Counted from the first letter of the stretch, positions 8,987-19,200 are shown. The stretch is DNA of 64,000 nt from Flavobacterium fluviale (GCF_003312915.1 NZ_CP030261.1:4774001-4838000); one strand, 5' to 3'. Program-made: numbers and translations. Notes: generated by a model not told the origin, from the sequence alone.

Positions 8987-9952
8987 ATGATAAAAATTAT
9001 TTTCTTCTTTCTTGCAATTACAGCACACGTCTATTCGCAAAATTCAGGATGTACAGATCCTCAAGCTTCAAATTATAATTTGAATGCGACATTAAACGAC
9101 GGCAGCTGCAGTTATAAAAAATTAAAAATTAAACCCGAGTACTCAAAAATTCTAAGCGATTCTATAAAAGAAACTTCCGGATTAATTGCTTTCGAAAATC
9201 TACTTTGGACGCATAATGACGATCACGACAAAACGATTTACGGTTTAGATTCTTTAGGAATAATCAAGAGAAAAATTGTTTTAAATGAAGTTTCAAATCA
9301 CGATTGGGAAGAAATTACCCAAGACAGGGCACATATTTATATAGGTGATTTTGGAAATAATTATTCTGGAAATAGAACTGATCTTAAAATTCTTAAAATC
9401 GAGAAAAAATCTTTTTTGGATGAAAATCCTAAAATAGAAACGATTTCATTTTCTTATGCTGACCAAACCGATTCTTCTGCTTCAAAACCCAATAAGACCA
9501 ATTTTGACTGTGAGGCTTTTATCGTTGCAAAAGACAGTATTTATTTGTTTACCAAACAATGGAAATCTTCTAAAACTAATATTTATGCCATTCCTAATCA
9601 AGCTGGAACTCAGTTTGCAAAACTAAAATCAACACTCGATACAAAAGGTTTAATCACAGGCGCGACTTATCTGGAAAACAAAAACTTAATTGTTTTATGC
9701 GGTTATACCAAAGTCGGAAAACCATTTTTATACCTGCTTTATGATTTTAATCATCAGGATTTTTTGTCAGGAAATAAAAGAAGAATTGACTTAAAACTTC
9801 CTTTTCATCAAATTGAAGGAATTACAACCAAAGACGGAATTCATTATTTTTTGACTAATGAAGCTTTGGTTCGTAAACCTGTAATAAATGTGAAGCAGCA
9901 AATTCACTATATCGATTTGAGCAGTGCCCTAGATTTGTATCTTCATAAATAA
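8987..9952 (+). CDS. secreted protein with an N-terminal GCTDP calcium-type repeat
   Basis: 321 residues with signal peptide (FFFLAITAHVYSQ). The mature protein starts with GCTDPQASNYN and ends that module with DGSCSY, a cysteine-bracketed motif frequent in surface and secreted proteins of Bacteroidota. The remainder (about residues 45-321) is beta-rich with repeated segments such as HDWEEITQDRAHIYIGDFGNN and FDCEAFIVAKDSIYLFTKQW, compatible with a beta-propeller. The C-terminus LDLYLHK does not look like a type IX secretion signal. Function unknown; it is probably periplasmic or surface-located. Confidence 0.75.
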   Translation: MIKIIFFFLAITAHVYSQNSGCTDPQASNYNLNATLNDGSCSYKKLKIKPEYSKILSDSIKETSGLIAFENLLWTHNDDHDKTIYGLDSLGIIKRKIVLNEVSNHDWEEITQDRAHIYIGDFGNNYSGNRTDLKILKIEKKSFLDENPKIETISFSYADQTDSSASKPNKTNFDCEAFIVAKDSIYLFTKQWKSSKTNIYAIPNQAGTQFAKLKSTLDTKGLITGATYLENKNLIVLCGYTKVGKPFLYLLYDFNHQDFLSGNKRRIDLKLPFHQIEGITTKDGIHYFLTNEALVRKPVINVKQQIHYIDLSSALDLYLHK

Positions 9953-9976
9953 TTCGCAAATCGCAAGATAATAGTT

Positions 9977-9984
9977 TACTTTTG
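9977..9984 (+). promoter_or_regulatory. -7 promoter element, TACTTTTG
   Basis: An exact TAnnTTTG match 60 bases upstream of the GTG start of the ABC-F gene. Between the element and the start lies a 14-bp tandem word. Confidence 0.5.
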
Positions 9985-10008
9985 CAAAAAGTTATGTTTT
10001 CTAAAACA

Positions 10009-10040
10009 TTCATAACTTATAATTTATAACTTATAATTTA
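10009..10040. repeat. 14-bp tandem word, about two copies
   Basis: ATAACTTATAATTT is repeated directly before the ABC-F start codon, so it would lie in the 5' leader. Two full copies plus a partial one are visible. Confidence 0.7.
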
Positions 10041-10044
10041 CAAA

Positions 10045-11907
10045 GTGAATTACTTATCTGTAGAAAATATATCAAAGTCATTTGGCGAAAGAGTCCTTTT
10101 TGACAACATTTCATTTGGAATCAACAAAGACCAAAAAATTGCTTTTATTGCTAAAAATGGCTCTGGCAAAACCACCATTATGAGCATTATTAATGGTTTG
10201 GACGAACCAGATACAGGACAAGTTGTACTGCGAAAAGGAATCAGAATGGCGTTTCTATCGCAAGACAATAATCTGCAGGATGAGTTAACGATCGAAGAAA
10301 GCATTTTTGCTTCAGATAATGAAACTCTAAAGATAATTGAAGCTTACGAAAAAGCGCTTGAAAACCCAAATGATGAAGAGGCGTATCAAAAAGCTTTTGA
10401 CGGAATGGATCAGCATAATGCTTGGGATTTTGAAACGCAGTACAAGCAGATTTTATTCAAATTAAAACTAGAAGATTTTAAACTTAAAGTAAAAAATCTT
10501 TCAGGAGGACAAAAGAAACGCCTTTCATTGGCAATCATACTAATCAATCGTCCTGATTTATTGATTTTAGATGAGCCAACCAACCATTTAGATCTTGAAA
10601 TGATCGAATGGCTGGAAAGTTATTTTGCCAAAGAAAATATTACGCTGTTTATGGTTACGCACGACCGTTTCTTTTTAGAACGTGTCTGCAACGAAATTAT
10701 CGAACTTGACAACGGAAAATTATATCAATATAAAGGAAATTACTCTTATTATTTAGAGAAAAAAGAAGAAAGAATAACTTCTGAAAACTCAAGTATTGAC
10801 AAAGCTAAAAACTTGTTTGTAAAAGAATTAGAATGGATGCGCCGCCAGCCAAAAGCGAGAACAACCAAATCTAAATCTCGTCAGGATGATTTTTATGTAA
10901 TTAAAGAAAAAGCACAAAGCCGAAGAAAAGAAAACAAAGTTGAGCTTGAAATTAACATGGAAAGAATGGGAAGTAAGATTATCGAGCTTCATAAACTTTC
11001 TAAAAAATTCAAAGAAAAAGTTATTCTAGACAATTTTAGTTTCGATTTTCAGCGTGGCGAAAGAATCGGAATTATTGGTAAAAACGGAACAGGAAAATCT
11101 ACTTTTTTAAATCTGCTGACAGGAACAATTCCGCCCGATAATGGCCGTGTTGTAAAAGGAGATACTATTAAAATTGGTTACTACACACAATCTGGAATCA
11201 ATCCCAAACCGGGACAGCGTGTTATTGACATTATAAAAGAATACGGAGAGTATATTCCACTCGCAAAAGGAAAAATTATTTCAGCTTCACAATTGTTAGA
11301 GCGTTTTCTTTTTGATGCGAAAAAACAATACGATTATGTAGAGAAACTAAGCGGTGGAGAATTAAAACGTTTGTATTTATGTACAGTCTTAATTCAGAAT
11401 CCGAACTTTTTAATTCTCGATGAGCCAACAAACGATTTGGATATTGTAACGTTGAATGTTCTTGAAAGTTTCCTTTTAGATTATCCTGGATGCTTACTAG
11501 TAGTTTCGCACGACCGTTATTTTATGGATAAAATTGTCGATCACTTATTTGTATTTAGAGGACAAGGTGAAATCGAAAATTTCCCAGGAAACTATTCGGA
11601 TTTCAGGGCTTATGAAGACAGTGCAGATGTGGCTCAAAAAGAAGAAAACAAAGCTGAAAAGAAAGATTGGAAACAAAATAATCCAACAGGAAATCTAAGC
11701 TTTAATGAGCAGAAAGAATATCAAAAAATAGAAAGGGAAATCAAAGATTTAGAAATCGAAAAAACTAAAATCGAACAGTTATTCTCTGACGGAAAAGTTG
11801 CCGATGCTGATATTGAAAAGAAAGCAAATGAATTGCAAAATATCATCAGCAAAATAGACGCAAAAGAAGAGCGCTGGTTTGAGCTTTCTGCTAAAATTGA
11901 AGGATAA
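10045..11907 (+). CDS. ABC-F family ATPase (Uup/EttA-like)
   Basis: 620 residues with two nucleotide-binding domains and no membrane segments. The first has Walker A AKNGSGKTT, signature NLSGGQKKR and Walker B LLILDEPTNHLD; the second has GKNGTGKST, KLSGGELKR and LILDEPTNDLD. A charged interdomain linker around residues 245-300 (WMRRQPKARTTKSKSRQ) is the part that contacts the ribosomal P/E-site region in ABC-F proteins, and a C-terminal coiled coil (EREIKDLEIEKTKIEQL) is typical of Uup. It probably acts on ribosomes or on DNA-associated processes as Uup does. The start is GTG; no ATG lies upstream in frame near enough to be preferred. Confidence 0.92.
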   Translation: MNYLSVENISKSFGERVLFDNISFGINKDQKIAFIAKNGSGKTTIMSIINGLDEPDTGQVVLRKGIRMAFLSQDNNLQDELTIEESIFASDNETLKIIEAYEKALENPNDEEAYQKAFDGMDQHNAWDFETQYKQILFKLKLEDFKLKVKNLSGGQKKRLSLAIILINRPDLLILDEPTNHLDLEMIEWLESYFAKENITLFMVTHDRFFLERVCNEIIELDNGKLYQYKGNYSYYLEKKEERITSENSSIDKAKNLFVKELEWMRRQPKARTTKSKSRQDDFYVIKEKAQSRRKENKVELEINMERMGSKIIELHKLSKKFKEKVILDNFSFDFQRGERIGIIGKNGTGKSTFLNLLTGTIPPDNGRVVKGDTIKIGYYTQSGINPKPGQRVIDIIKEYGEYIPLAKGKIISASQLLERFLFDAKKQYDYVEKLSGGELKRLYLCTVLIQNPNFLILDEPTNDLDIVTLNVLESFLLDYPGCLLVVSHDRYFMDKIVDHLFVFRGQGEIENFPGNYSDFRAYEDSADVAQKEENKAEKKDWKQNNPTGNLSFNEQKEYQKIEREIKDLEIEKTKIEQLFSDGKVADADIEKKANELQNIISKIDAKEERWFELSAKIEG

Positions 11908-11960
11908 TTTTTAGTTTTCAGTCGCAGTGGCAGTTTTCAGTTTAAAGTTTAAAGTTTTTA
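11908..11960. repeat. iterated-word repeat, CAGTTTTCAG family (single arm)
   Basis: TTTTCAGTCGCAGTGGCAG, TTTTCAG and TTTAAAGTTTAAAG follow one another between two co-directional genes. No opposing arm is present, unlike the other members of this family. Confidence 0.7.
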
Positions 11961-12010
11961 ACCAAAAAGCCTATTTTATTATATTAGCATTTTTAAAATA
12001 TAAATACCAC

Positions 12011-12484
12011 ATGAAAAAATTATTAGCCGCATTATTTAGTTTAACACTATTTGTTTCTTGTGTAAGTTCGGAAAAAGACACAGCTTCTGAACCAGAGAAG
12101 GATTACAGAGAACAAAATGAGCAGGAAATCAGAGATTATATTGCCAAAAACAATCTAACTGCACAACGCACAGAGTCTGGTTTGTATTACATTATAAATG
12201 AAGCAGGAACTGGTAAACAGCCAACAGCCTCATCAAATGTTACTGTAGCGTACACTGGCTCTTTTACAAGCGGAAAAACATTCGATCAAAGCAGTAGTGC
12301 CGGTATCTCTTTCCCTTTAAATCAAGTTATTAAAGGATGGACAGAAGGTATTCCGTTATTTAAAGAAGGCGGCAGCGGTACATTGCTAATTCCATCTCAT
12401 TTGGGTTACGGAAGCCGCAGCAACTCTTCAATCCCAGGAGGTTCAGTACTTATATTTGATGTAAAATTGATCAAAGTAAATTAA
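12011..12484 (+). CDS. FKBP-type peptidyl-prolyl isomerase lipoprotein
   Basis: 157 residues from the ATG at 12011; an upstream start in frame (11927) would read through an intergenic repeat and put 28 residues before the signal peptide, so it is rejected. A lipobox LFVSC places the lipidated cysteine at 17. The FKBP domain (about residues 60-157) has VAYTGSFTSGKTFDQS, FPLNQVIKGWTEGI and LLIPSHLGYGSR, and ends FDVKLIKVN. It should catalyse proline cis-trans isomerisation in the periplasm, anchored in a membrane. It resembles in architecture the gliding protein GldI, also an FKBP lipoprotein, but that identity cannot be claimed from sequence alone. Confidence 0.9.
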   Translation: MKKLLAALFSLTLFVSCVSSEKDTASEPEKDYREQNEQEIRDYIAKNNLTAQRTESGLYYIINEAGTGKQPTASSNVTVAYTGSFTSGKTFDQSSSAGISFPLNQVIKGWTEGIPLFKEGGSGTLLIPSHLGYGSRSNSSIPGGSVLIFDVKLIKVN

Positions 12485-12505
12485 TTCCCAATTGCAAATT
12501 TCTAA

Positions 12506-13285
12506 ATGCTTTTTCAAATAAAATCTTATCTAAAATTTCTTTGGAAATCTAAAAACGAACATGCGGTTCACTCCCCTTTTGTTTTTAATTTACTGACAAA
12601 ATGTTTTTATGATAAGAAGCCAAAGCCAGAGTATTCTATTCTCAAAAATTATAGAAAATCGCTTTTAGAAAATAAAAATTTTATTGAGGTAACAGATTTT
12701 GGTGCGGGTTCGAAAGTCTTTAAATCAAACAAAAGACAAATTTCCAAAATTGCGCAGACAGCTGGAATTTCGCCAAAGCGAGCCGAATTATTGTTTCGCG
12801 TAACAAATTACTTTAAGCCAGAAAATATTCTGGAAATAGGAACTTCTTTGGGTTTGGCGACTTCTGCCCTGGCACTTGGAAACACAAAAGCAAAAGTTGT
12901 AACCATTGAAGGCTGTCCGCAGACTGGAGGCACTGCCAAAAATCAATTGGATAAATTTGAGTGTAAAAATGTTGAAACTATAATCTCAGAATTTGAATCT
13001 TTTTTAATTTCTGAAAACATTCAAGCCACAAATTACAATCTGATCTATTTTGACGGAAATCATTCTAAAAAAGCAACTTTAGCTTATTTCGAAGTTCTCC
13101 TTCAAACAATCGACAACGATTCTGTTTGGATTTTTGATGATATTCATTGGTCGCCAGAAATGGAAGAAGCTTGGGAGATTATAAAAAATCATCCTAAAGT
13201 AAAAGTAACCATCGACACCTTTCAGTGGGGATTTGTATTTTTTAGATACGAACAACCAAAAGAACATTTTATAATTCGAACATAA
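12506..13285 (+). CDS. class I SAM-dependent methyltransferase
   Basis: 259 residues with a Rossmann methyltransferase core. Motif I is ILEIGTSLGLATSALAL (about residues 111-128), followed by a beta-2 acidic end VVTIEG and a later NLIYFDGNHSKK and DSVWIFDDIHWS, as in the O-methyltransferase (Methyltransf_24-like) group. The N-terminal 80 residues, starting with a KFLWKSKNEHAVHSPFVF segment, are characteristic of this flavobacterial family. Substrate unknown. It lies 21 bases after the FKBP gene and could be co-transcribed; a strong terminator follows. Confidence 0.83.
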   Translation: MLFQIKSYLKFLWKSKNEHAVHSPFVFNLLTKCFYDKKPKPEYSILKNYRKSLLENKNFIEVTDFGAGSKVFKSNKRQISKIAQTAGISPKRAELLFRVTNYFKPENILEIGTSLGLATSALALGNTKAKVVTIEGCPQTGGTAKNQLDKFECKNVETIISEFESFLISENIQATNYNLIYFDGNHSKKATLAYFEVLLQTIDNDSVWIFDDIHWSPEMEEAWEIIKNHPKVKVTIDTFQWGFVFFRYEQPKEHFIIRT

Positions 13286-13291
13286 AAAATA

Positions 13292-13325
13292 AAAAATGGC
13301 AATCATCTCTGATTGCCATTTTTTT
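13292..13325. terminator. bidirectional terminator
   Basis: A 14-bp stem (AAAAATGGCAATCA and its complement) with a four-base loop and T runs on both sides lies between the convergent methyltransferase and lipoprotein genes, so it can serve both. Confidence 0.85.
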
Positions 13326-13345
13326 ACTAATTCAAAAAATATTTT

Positions 13346-14005
13346 TTATTTTTTTGCTTCTTTATTCTCTTCAGATTTTGCTCCCATTCTGTTAACAGTA
13401 TACATTGGCGCAAATTTAACTTTTAAACCAGCAATTTTTCTGTTGTCTTCAGACGAAAGTCCTTCTTTTTCAACAGTATTTTTTCTGCTGTCAAGTGCTT
13501 CATACAATAATTTAATTTCATCCCAGTCTTCTCTAGAATAACTATCTTTATTGTTTTCAACTGTGTGTACGAATTGTTGGTAAACGCTATGGATATTCTG
13601 AGCATTAACCCAGCTAAAGCTCATATCGTCTCCAATTTTTCCTTCACCAAATAAAGCGTTTCTTAATTGTTGTTTTGGACTTGCTGCTGGCGGGGCCAAA
13701 AGGGTGGATACTTCATTTTTAAAGTCCTCGTATTTTGCTTTACTTGTATTTATTTTTTCAGTTTCGGCAGCATTATCTTTAATATCTGCTAAAGCTAAGT
13801 TAGCTTCTGCTGCTCTTCTGTCGTATTCTGCTTCTACAGCATTCCAATTTTCTTTTAAATCTTCGGCTTTTACGTTTTTAACCGAATCTACGTAGGTTAC
13901 ATAAGAATCAATTGTACGCTGTGCTTTTTCTTGTTTTTCGTCTTTACACGATGTAAAGCTCAATGCTAATAATGCAATTCCTGCGGCTATTTTTATACTT
14001 TTCAT
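13346..14005 (-). CDS. lipoprotein of unknown function (DUF6565-like)
   Basis: 219 residues with a lipoprotein signal (LALSFTSC, lipidated Cys20). The mature protein is highly charged and almost entirely helical, with long heptad-like stretches (residues about 35-105) separated by a Pro/Ala turn (LLAPPAASPKQQ). I recognise it only as the sort of helical lipoprotein common in flavobacteria; no enzymatic motif is visible. It sits alone between a terminator and a 290-base AT-rich region. Confidence 0.75.
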   Translation of the reverse strand: MKSIKIAAGIALLALSFTSCKDEKQEKAQRTIDSYVTYVDSVKNVKAEDLKENWNAVEAEYDRRAAEANLALADIKDNAAETEKINTSKAKYEDFKNEVSTLLAPPAASPKQQLRNALFGEGKIGDDMSFSWVNAQNIHSVYQQFVHTVENNKDSYSREDWDEIKLLYEALDSRKNTVEKEGLSSEDNRKIAGLKVKFAPMYTVNRMGAKSEENKEAKK

Positions 14006-14033
14006 AATCTTGATTGTTTAATTAATTACATTT

Positions 14034-14041
14034 CAAAGATA
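14034..14041 (-). promoter_or_regulatory. -7 promoter element, TATCTTTG
   Basis: Exact TAnnTTTG match on the minus strand, 28 bases upstream of the lipoprotein start codon. A -33 TTG is not evident. Confidence 0.55.
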
Positions 14042-14297
14042 CTTAAAACTCATGCCCTTAAATTACATTATTACCATATTTTTAATATTTAAAATATATT
14101 AAATCTGTAAAATTTAAAAAATAATGATAATTATATAAAACAATTAAAAAATAACATAACAGTTTTAAAATAGATAACATTTGATTTAAGATATGCAGAA
14201 TTTAGAATTGGATCATGTAACAAAAACCAATAATAAGCTACTTATCTTTTTAATTCAAAAGTGTTTTGTACTTTTAAATCCAAAATTGTAAACCGAA

Positions 14298-14984
14298 ATG
14301 GCTGAACCATTAATTAAAATAACCGACATTAAACGAAATTTCGTTTTAGGCAACGAAATTGTGTATGTATTAAAAGGAATAGATCTAGAAATAAACAAAG
14401 GCGAATATGTTGCTTTAATGGGACCTTCTGGCTCTGGAAAATCTACATTAATGAATTTATTAGGCTGTTTAGACACACCAACTTCGGGACATTATGTTTT
14501 GAACGGAAAAGATGTCAGCCAAATGAGGGATGATGAATTAGCCGAAATCAGAAATAAAGAAATTGGTTTTGTTTTTCAGACATTTAATTTACTGCCAAGA
14601 ACAACCGCACTTGATAACGTTGCACTTCCTATGATTTATGCCGGCTACGGAAAATCTGATCGTATCGCAAGAGCTACCGAAGTTTTAAAACAGGTAAACC
14701 TAGCCGATAGAATGGATCACCAGCCAAACCAGCTTTCTGGAGGACAACGCCAGCGTGTTGCTGTTGCCCGAGCTTTGGTCAATAAACCATCGATCATTCT
14801 AGCCGATGAACCGACAGGAAATTTAGATAGTAAAACTTCCGTTGAAATCATGAAACTCTTTGGAGATATTCACGCACAAGGAAATACGGTCATTCTAGTA
14901 ACTCACGAAGAAGATATTGCGGCTTATGCGCATCGTGTAATTCGTCTACGTGACGGGCTAATTGAAAGTGATACAACTAAATAA
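14298..14984 (+). CDS. ABC transporter ATP-binding protein, LolD/MacB type
   Basis: 228 residues with a complete nucleotide-binding domain: Walker A GPSGSGKST at 42-50, Q-loop FQTFNLLPR, signature LSGGQRQRV, Walker B ILADEPTGNLD and the switch VTHEED. The sequence follows the LolD/MacB/FtsE branch, whose partners are FtsX-fold permeases working on lipoproteins, macrolides or cell-wall processes. No permease gene is next to it; an FtsX-fold permease without an ATPase lies at 59.8 kb in this window and is a possible partner. Confidence 0.93.
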   Translation: MAEPLIKITDIKRNFVLGNEIVYVLKGIDLEINKGEYVALMGPSGSGKSTLMNLLGCLDTPTSGHYVLNGKDVSQMRDDELAEIRNKEIGFVFQTFNLLPRTTALDNVALPMIYAGYGKSDRIARATEVLKQVNLADRMDHQPNQLSGGQRQRVAVARALVNKPSIILADEPTGNLDSKTSVEIMKLFGDIHAQGNTVILVTHEEDIAAYAHRVIRLRDGLIESDTTK

Positions 14985-15087
14985 TTTTAGATTTCTGATT
15001 TTAGATTTTAGATTATTTTCTAAACCTAAAATAAGTATAGACAACAGTTTTACAATCTAAAATCAAAACTCTGCAATCTACAATAAA
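14984..15087. repeat. iterated-word inverted repeat, GATTTTAGA family
   Basis: The left arm repeats TTTTAGATTTC, TGATTTTAGA, TTTTAGATT; the right arm carries TACAATCTAAAATC and CTGCAATCTAC, reverse complements of the same word. Lies between two co-directional genes and covers the whole gap. Confidence 0.75.
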
Positions 15088-15088
15088 A

Positions 15089-15658
15089 ATGAAAGTATAT
15101 ACCAAAACAGGCGATAAAGGTACAACAGCTCTTTTTGGCGGAACTCGTGTACCAAAAGACCATATTCGCATTGACAGTTATGGAACTGTTGATGAATTGA
15201 ACTCTTATATCGGATTAATCCGCGATCAGGAAATCGACTCAAGTTATAAAACTATTCTAATAGAAATTCAGGATCGTCTTTTTACAGTTGGTGCCATTTT
15301 GGCAACGCCGCAAGAAAAAGAAGTTTTGAAGAACGGCGAGCTTAGACTGAAAAATTTAGGAATAATTGACTCAGATATTGAATTATTAGAAAAAGAGATT
15401 GATAAGATGGACGAAAGTCTTCCGCCAATGACTCACTTTGTTTTACCAGGCGGTCATCCTACCGTGTCACATTGTCATATTGCCCGCTGTATTTGCCGTC
15501 GCGCAGAGCGTTTAGCTGTTCATTTAAGCCACAATGAGCATGTACCCGAAATCGCAATTCAGTACTTAAACCGACTTTCTGACTACCTTTTTGTCTTGGC
15601 ACGGAAGTTGTCGTCAGACTTAAAAGCGGAGGAAGTGAAATGGATACCCAGAAAATAA
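15089..15658 (+). CDS. PduO-type corrinoid adenosyltransferase
   Basis: 189 residues starting MKVYTKTGDKGTT, the ATP-binding N-terminal motif of PduO-type ATP:cob(I)alamin adenosyltransferases, followed by GTVDELNSYIG and the C-terminal cluster CHIARCICRRAERL and YLNRLSDYLFVLAR. The enzyme converts cob(I)alamin to adenosylcobalamin and forms a trimer. It would supply the cofactor of methylmalonyl-CoA mutase; the mutase-associated GTPase MeaB is encoded at 29.2 kb in this window. Length is normal for the family. Confidence 0.93.
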   Translation: MKVYTKTGDKGTTALFGGTRVPKDHIRIDSYGTVDELNSYIGLIRDQEIDSSYKTILIEIQDRLFTVGAILATPQEKEVLKNGELRLKNLGIIDSDIELLEKEIDKMDESLPPMTHFVLPGGHPTVSHCHIARCICRRAERLAVHLSHNEHVPEIAIQYLNRLSDYLFVLARKLSSDLKAEEVKWIPRK

Positions 15659-15664
15659 ATTTTC

Positions 15665-15822
15665 TGCAAATTCCAGATTTTTGAAATCCCAAATTCCAAA
15701 GTAAAAATTAAATTCTTTCGATTTTTAAAGCAAAATAAAGCTGTAAAAATTGGAATTTGGAATTTAAATATTGAGTTTTCATAGGCCTTTTTTGGAATTT
15801 GAAATTAAAATATCGGAATTTA
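15665..15822. repeat. iterated-word inverted repeat, AAATTCCAA family
   Basis: Left arm copies of AAATTCCAGA and CCCAAATTCCAAAG (15667-15702) face right arm copies of TTGGAATTTGGAATTT (15748-15770) and TTTTGGAATTTGAAA (about 15790-15806). It fills most of the 259-base gap before the DUF2795 gene. Confidence 0.75.
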
Positions 15823-15866
15823 ACAAGAGACGTTCTTAATTTTTATTAAAATAAATCAAAATTTAC

Positions 15867-15896
15867 TTGTCTTTTTCAGTAAAAAATTTATTTTTG
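15867..15896 (+). promoter_or_regulatory. promoter of the DUF2795-secA transcript
   Basis: TTG at 15867-15869, then 19 bases, then TATTTTTG at 15889-15896: the full Bacteroidota vegetative promoter with ideal spacing, 21 bases before the first start codon. Confidence 0.75.
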
Positions 15897-15917
15897 CACA
15901 AACTAAACAGATAACAG

Positions 15918-16139
15918 ATGTATTGGACATTAGAATTAGCATCTTATTTAAGTGATGCGCCATGGCCTGCTAACAAAGATGAACTTATAGACTACGCAAT
16001 TAGAGCTGGTGCTCCATTAGAAGTAGTTGAAAACCTTCAGTCAATCGAAGACGAAGGCGAGATATATGAATCAATGGAAGAAATTTGGCCTGATTATCCA
16101 ACAGACGAAGATTATCTTTGGAATGAGGATGAATATTAA
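15918..16139 (+). CDS. DUF2795 family small acidic protein
   Basis: 73 residues, MYWTLELASYLSDAPWPANK with a helical core and a strongly acidic C-terminal tail (DYPTDEDYLWNEDEY). DUF2795 proteins are small helical proteins of unknown function; this one, placed just before secA, is a flavobacterial arrangement I recognise. It shares the promoter described above, but a terminator-like hairpin lies between it and secA. Confidence 0.8.
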   Translation: MYWTLELASYLSDAPWPANKDELIDYAIRAGAPLEVVENLQSIEDEGEIYESMEEIWPDYPTDEDYLWNEDEY

Positions 16140-16144
16140 AAAAT

Positions 16145-16188
16145 AAACCAAAGGAAAAAGTCTCATCACAGAGGCTTTTTTTTTGGTT
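16145..16188 (+). terminator. terminator or attenuator hairpin between DUF2795 gene and secA
   Basis: AAACCAAAGGAAAAAGTCTC pairs imperfectly with GAGGCTTTTTTTTTGGTT. If it ends transcription, secA needs a second promoter in the 36 bases before its ATG, where I see none clearly; partial read-through may set SecA levels. Confidence 0.55.
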
Positions 16189-16224
16189 CAAATACATATA
16201 AATAATAAAGAAATACAATAAATC

Positions 16225-19200
16225 ATGAGTTTCATAAACAGTATTATTAAAGTCTTTGTAGGTGATAAATCACAGAAAGATGTCAAAGCTTTACAACCTT
16301 ACTTAAACAAAATTAAAACATTCGAAACTACTTTAATGAGTCTGTCTAATGACGAATTACGAGGGAGAACTGTATATTTTAAAGATAGAATAAAAGAAGC
16401 TAGAGCAGACAAAGATGCTAAAATTGCTGCGCTTAAAGCGGAAGTAGAAAACATCGAAGACATTGACAAAAGAGAAGATCTTTATGATGCTATTGATGCT
16501 CTTGAAAAAGAAGCTTATGAAATTTCAGAAAAAACTTTATTGGAAATTCTTCCAGAAGCATTTTCTGTTGTTAAAGAAACAGCTCGTCGTTTTAAAGACA
16601 ATTCTCATATCGAAGTTACTGCAACTCCAAAAGACCGCGAATTTTCAGCAACAAAACCATATATTACAATTGATGGCGAAAAAGCAGTTTGGGCTAACAA
16701 ATGGAATGCTGCTGGAAAAGACATCACTTGGGACATGATTCACTATGATGTTCAGTTAATTGGTGGTATGGTATTACATGAAGGTAAAGTTGCCGAAATG
16801 CAAACGGGTGAAGGTAAAACTTTAGTTGCTACACTTCCACTATACTTAAATGCTTTGACAGGAAACGGAGTTCACTTAGTAACAGTGAATGACTACTTGG
16901 CAAAACGTGATAGTACTTGGAAAGCGCCATTATTCGAATTTCACGGTTTAACTGTGGACTGTATCGATAATCACCAGCCAAGTACAGAAGCTAGAAAAAG
17001 AGCTTATGATGCTGATATCACTTACGGAACCAACAACGAATTTGGTTTTGACTACTTAAGAGACAACATGGCGCACTCGCCTAGCGATTTAGTTCAGAGA
17101 AAACACAATTATGCAATTGTCGACGAGGTCGATTCTGTATTAATTGATGATGCAAGAACACCGCTTATTATTTCAGGACCAGTTCCACAGGGAGATCGTC
17201 ACGAATTCAATGAATTGAAACCAAAAATCGAGAACTTAGTTGCACAACAACGTCAGTTAGCAAATGGTTTCTTAGCTGAAGCTAAAAAATTAATTAAAGA
17301 AGGAAATACTAAAGAAGGTGGTTTCTTATTATTAAGAGCTTACAGAAGTTTACCTAAAAATAAAGCATTAATTAAATTTTTAAGTGAAGAAGGAATTAAA
17401 CAATTACTTCAAAAAACTGAAAATCAATACATGCAGGATAACAATCGCGAAATGCATAAAGTTGACGAAGCTTTATATTTTGTGATTGAAGAAAAAAACA
17501 ATCAAGTAGAATTAACAGATAACGGTATTAAATATCTTTCTGGAGATACTGATGCAGATTTCTTCGTTTTACCAGACATCGGAACAGAAATCGCTGCTAT
17601 CGAAAAACAAAAACTTGATAAAGATTCTGAAGCTGAAGCTAAAGAGAGATTATTCCAAGATTTTGGTGTAAAAAGCGAGCGTATTCATACTCTTACTCAG
17701 CTTTTAAAAGCATATGCTTTATTCGAAAAAGACGTAGAATATGTTATCATGGACAACAAAATCATGATTGTCGATGAGCAGACAGGTCGTATCATGGATG
17801 GACGTCGTTATTCTGACGGTTTACACCAAGCGATCGAAGCTAAAGAAAATGTAAAAATCGAAGCTGCTACACAAACTTTTGCTACTGTTACATTACAGAA
17901 TTATTTCAGAATGTACAGCAAATTAGGTGGTATGACGGGTACAGCAGTTACAGAAGCTGGCGAGTTATGGCAGATTTATAAATTGGATGTTGTTGAAATT
18001 CCAACCAACCGCCCGATTGCAAGACACGATAAAGAAGATTATATCTACAAAACAACACGTGAGAAATTCAACGCTGTTATTGAAGACGTTACTGAATTAT
18101 CAAACGCTGGAAGACCAGTTTTGATTGGAACAACTTCTGTAGAGATTTCAGAATTATTAAGCCGAATGTTGAAAATGAGAGGCGTTACTCATAACGTTTT
18201 GAATGCTAAAATGCACAAACAAGAAGCACAAATCGTTGAAGAAGCTGGTAAAGCCGGAGTTGTAACTATTGCAACAAACATGGCTGGTCGTGGTACCGAT
18301 ATTAAATTATCTCCAGAAGTAAAAGCTGCGGGAGGTTTAGCAATTGTTGGTACAGAACGTCACGATTCTCGTCGTGTAGACAGACAGTTACGTGGTCGTG
18401 CAGGACGTCAGGGAGATCCAGGAAGTTCTCAATTTTATGTTTCTCTAGAAGATAACTTAATGCGTTTATTCGGTTCTGAAAGAGTTGCGAAAGTAATGGA
18501 CAGAATGGGACTTAAAGAAGGTGAAGTTATTCAGCATTCTATGATGACTAAATCTATCGAACGTGCGCAGAAAAAAGTAGAAGAAAATAACTTTGGTGTT
18601 CGTAAACGTTTATTAGAATATGATGACGTAATGAACTCACAGCGTGAAGTAGTTTACAAACGTCGTCGTCATGCTTTATTTGGTGAGCGTTTGAAGCTGG
18701 ATATTGCTAATATGCTTTATGACACTTGCGAAGTAATCGTAAGCAATAATAAAGTGGCAAATGATTTCAAAGGATTTGATTTTGATCTAATTCGTTATTT
18801 CGGAATTACATCTCCAATTTCAGAAGCAGATTTCTTAAAATCATCTGACATTGAAATCACTGGAAAAGTTTACAAAGAAGCTTTGGCATTCTACACAGAA
18901 AAAACTGAAAGAAGCGCTAGAGAAGCTTTCCCAATCATTAAAGGTGTTTATGAAGAGCCAAACAATCATTTCGAAAGAATTGTAGTTCCTTTTACAGATG
19001 GAATTAAAACTTTGAATGTTGTTACTGACTTGAAAAAAGCTTACGACAGTGAAGGTGCTCAATTAATTGCCGATTTCGAGAAAAACATTACACTTTCTAT
19101 CGTTGATGAAGCTTGGAAAAAACACTTACGCAAAATGGACGAATTGAAACAATCTGTTCAATTGGCTGTTCACGAGCAAAAAGATCCATTGCTTATTTAC

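Noticed and set aside
8987..9952. Type IX secretion C-terminal domain on the GCTDP protein
   Set aside because: The C-terminus lacks the expected strand pattern and lysine-rich end.
11927..12010. Upstream extension of the FKBP gene
   Set aside because: The extension comes from the CAG-word repeat and would place 28 residues before a clear lipoprotein signal.
13346..14005. Membrane or gliding protein identity for the helical lipoprotein
   Set aside because: No characteristic motif supports a named gliding or secretion protein; left as unknown.
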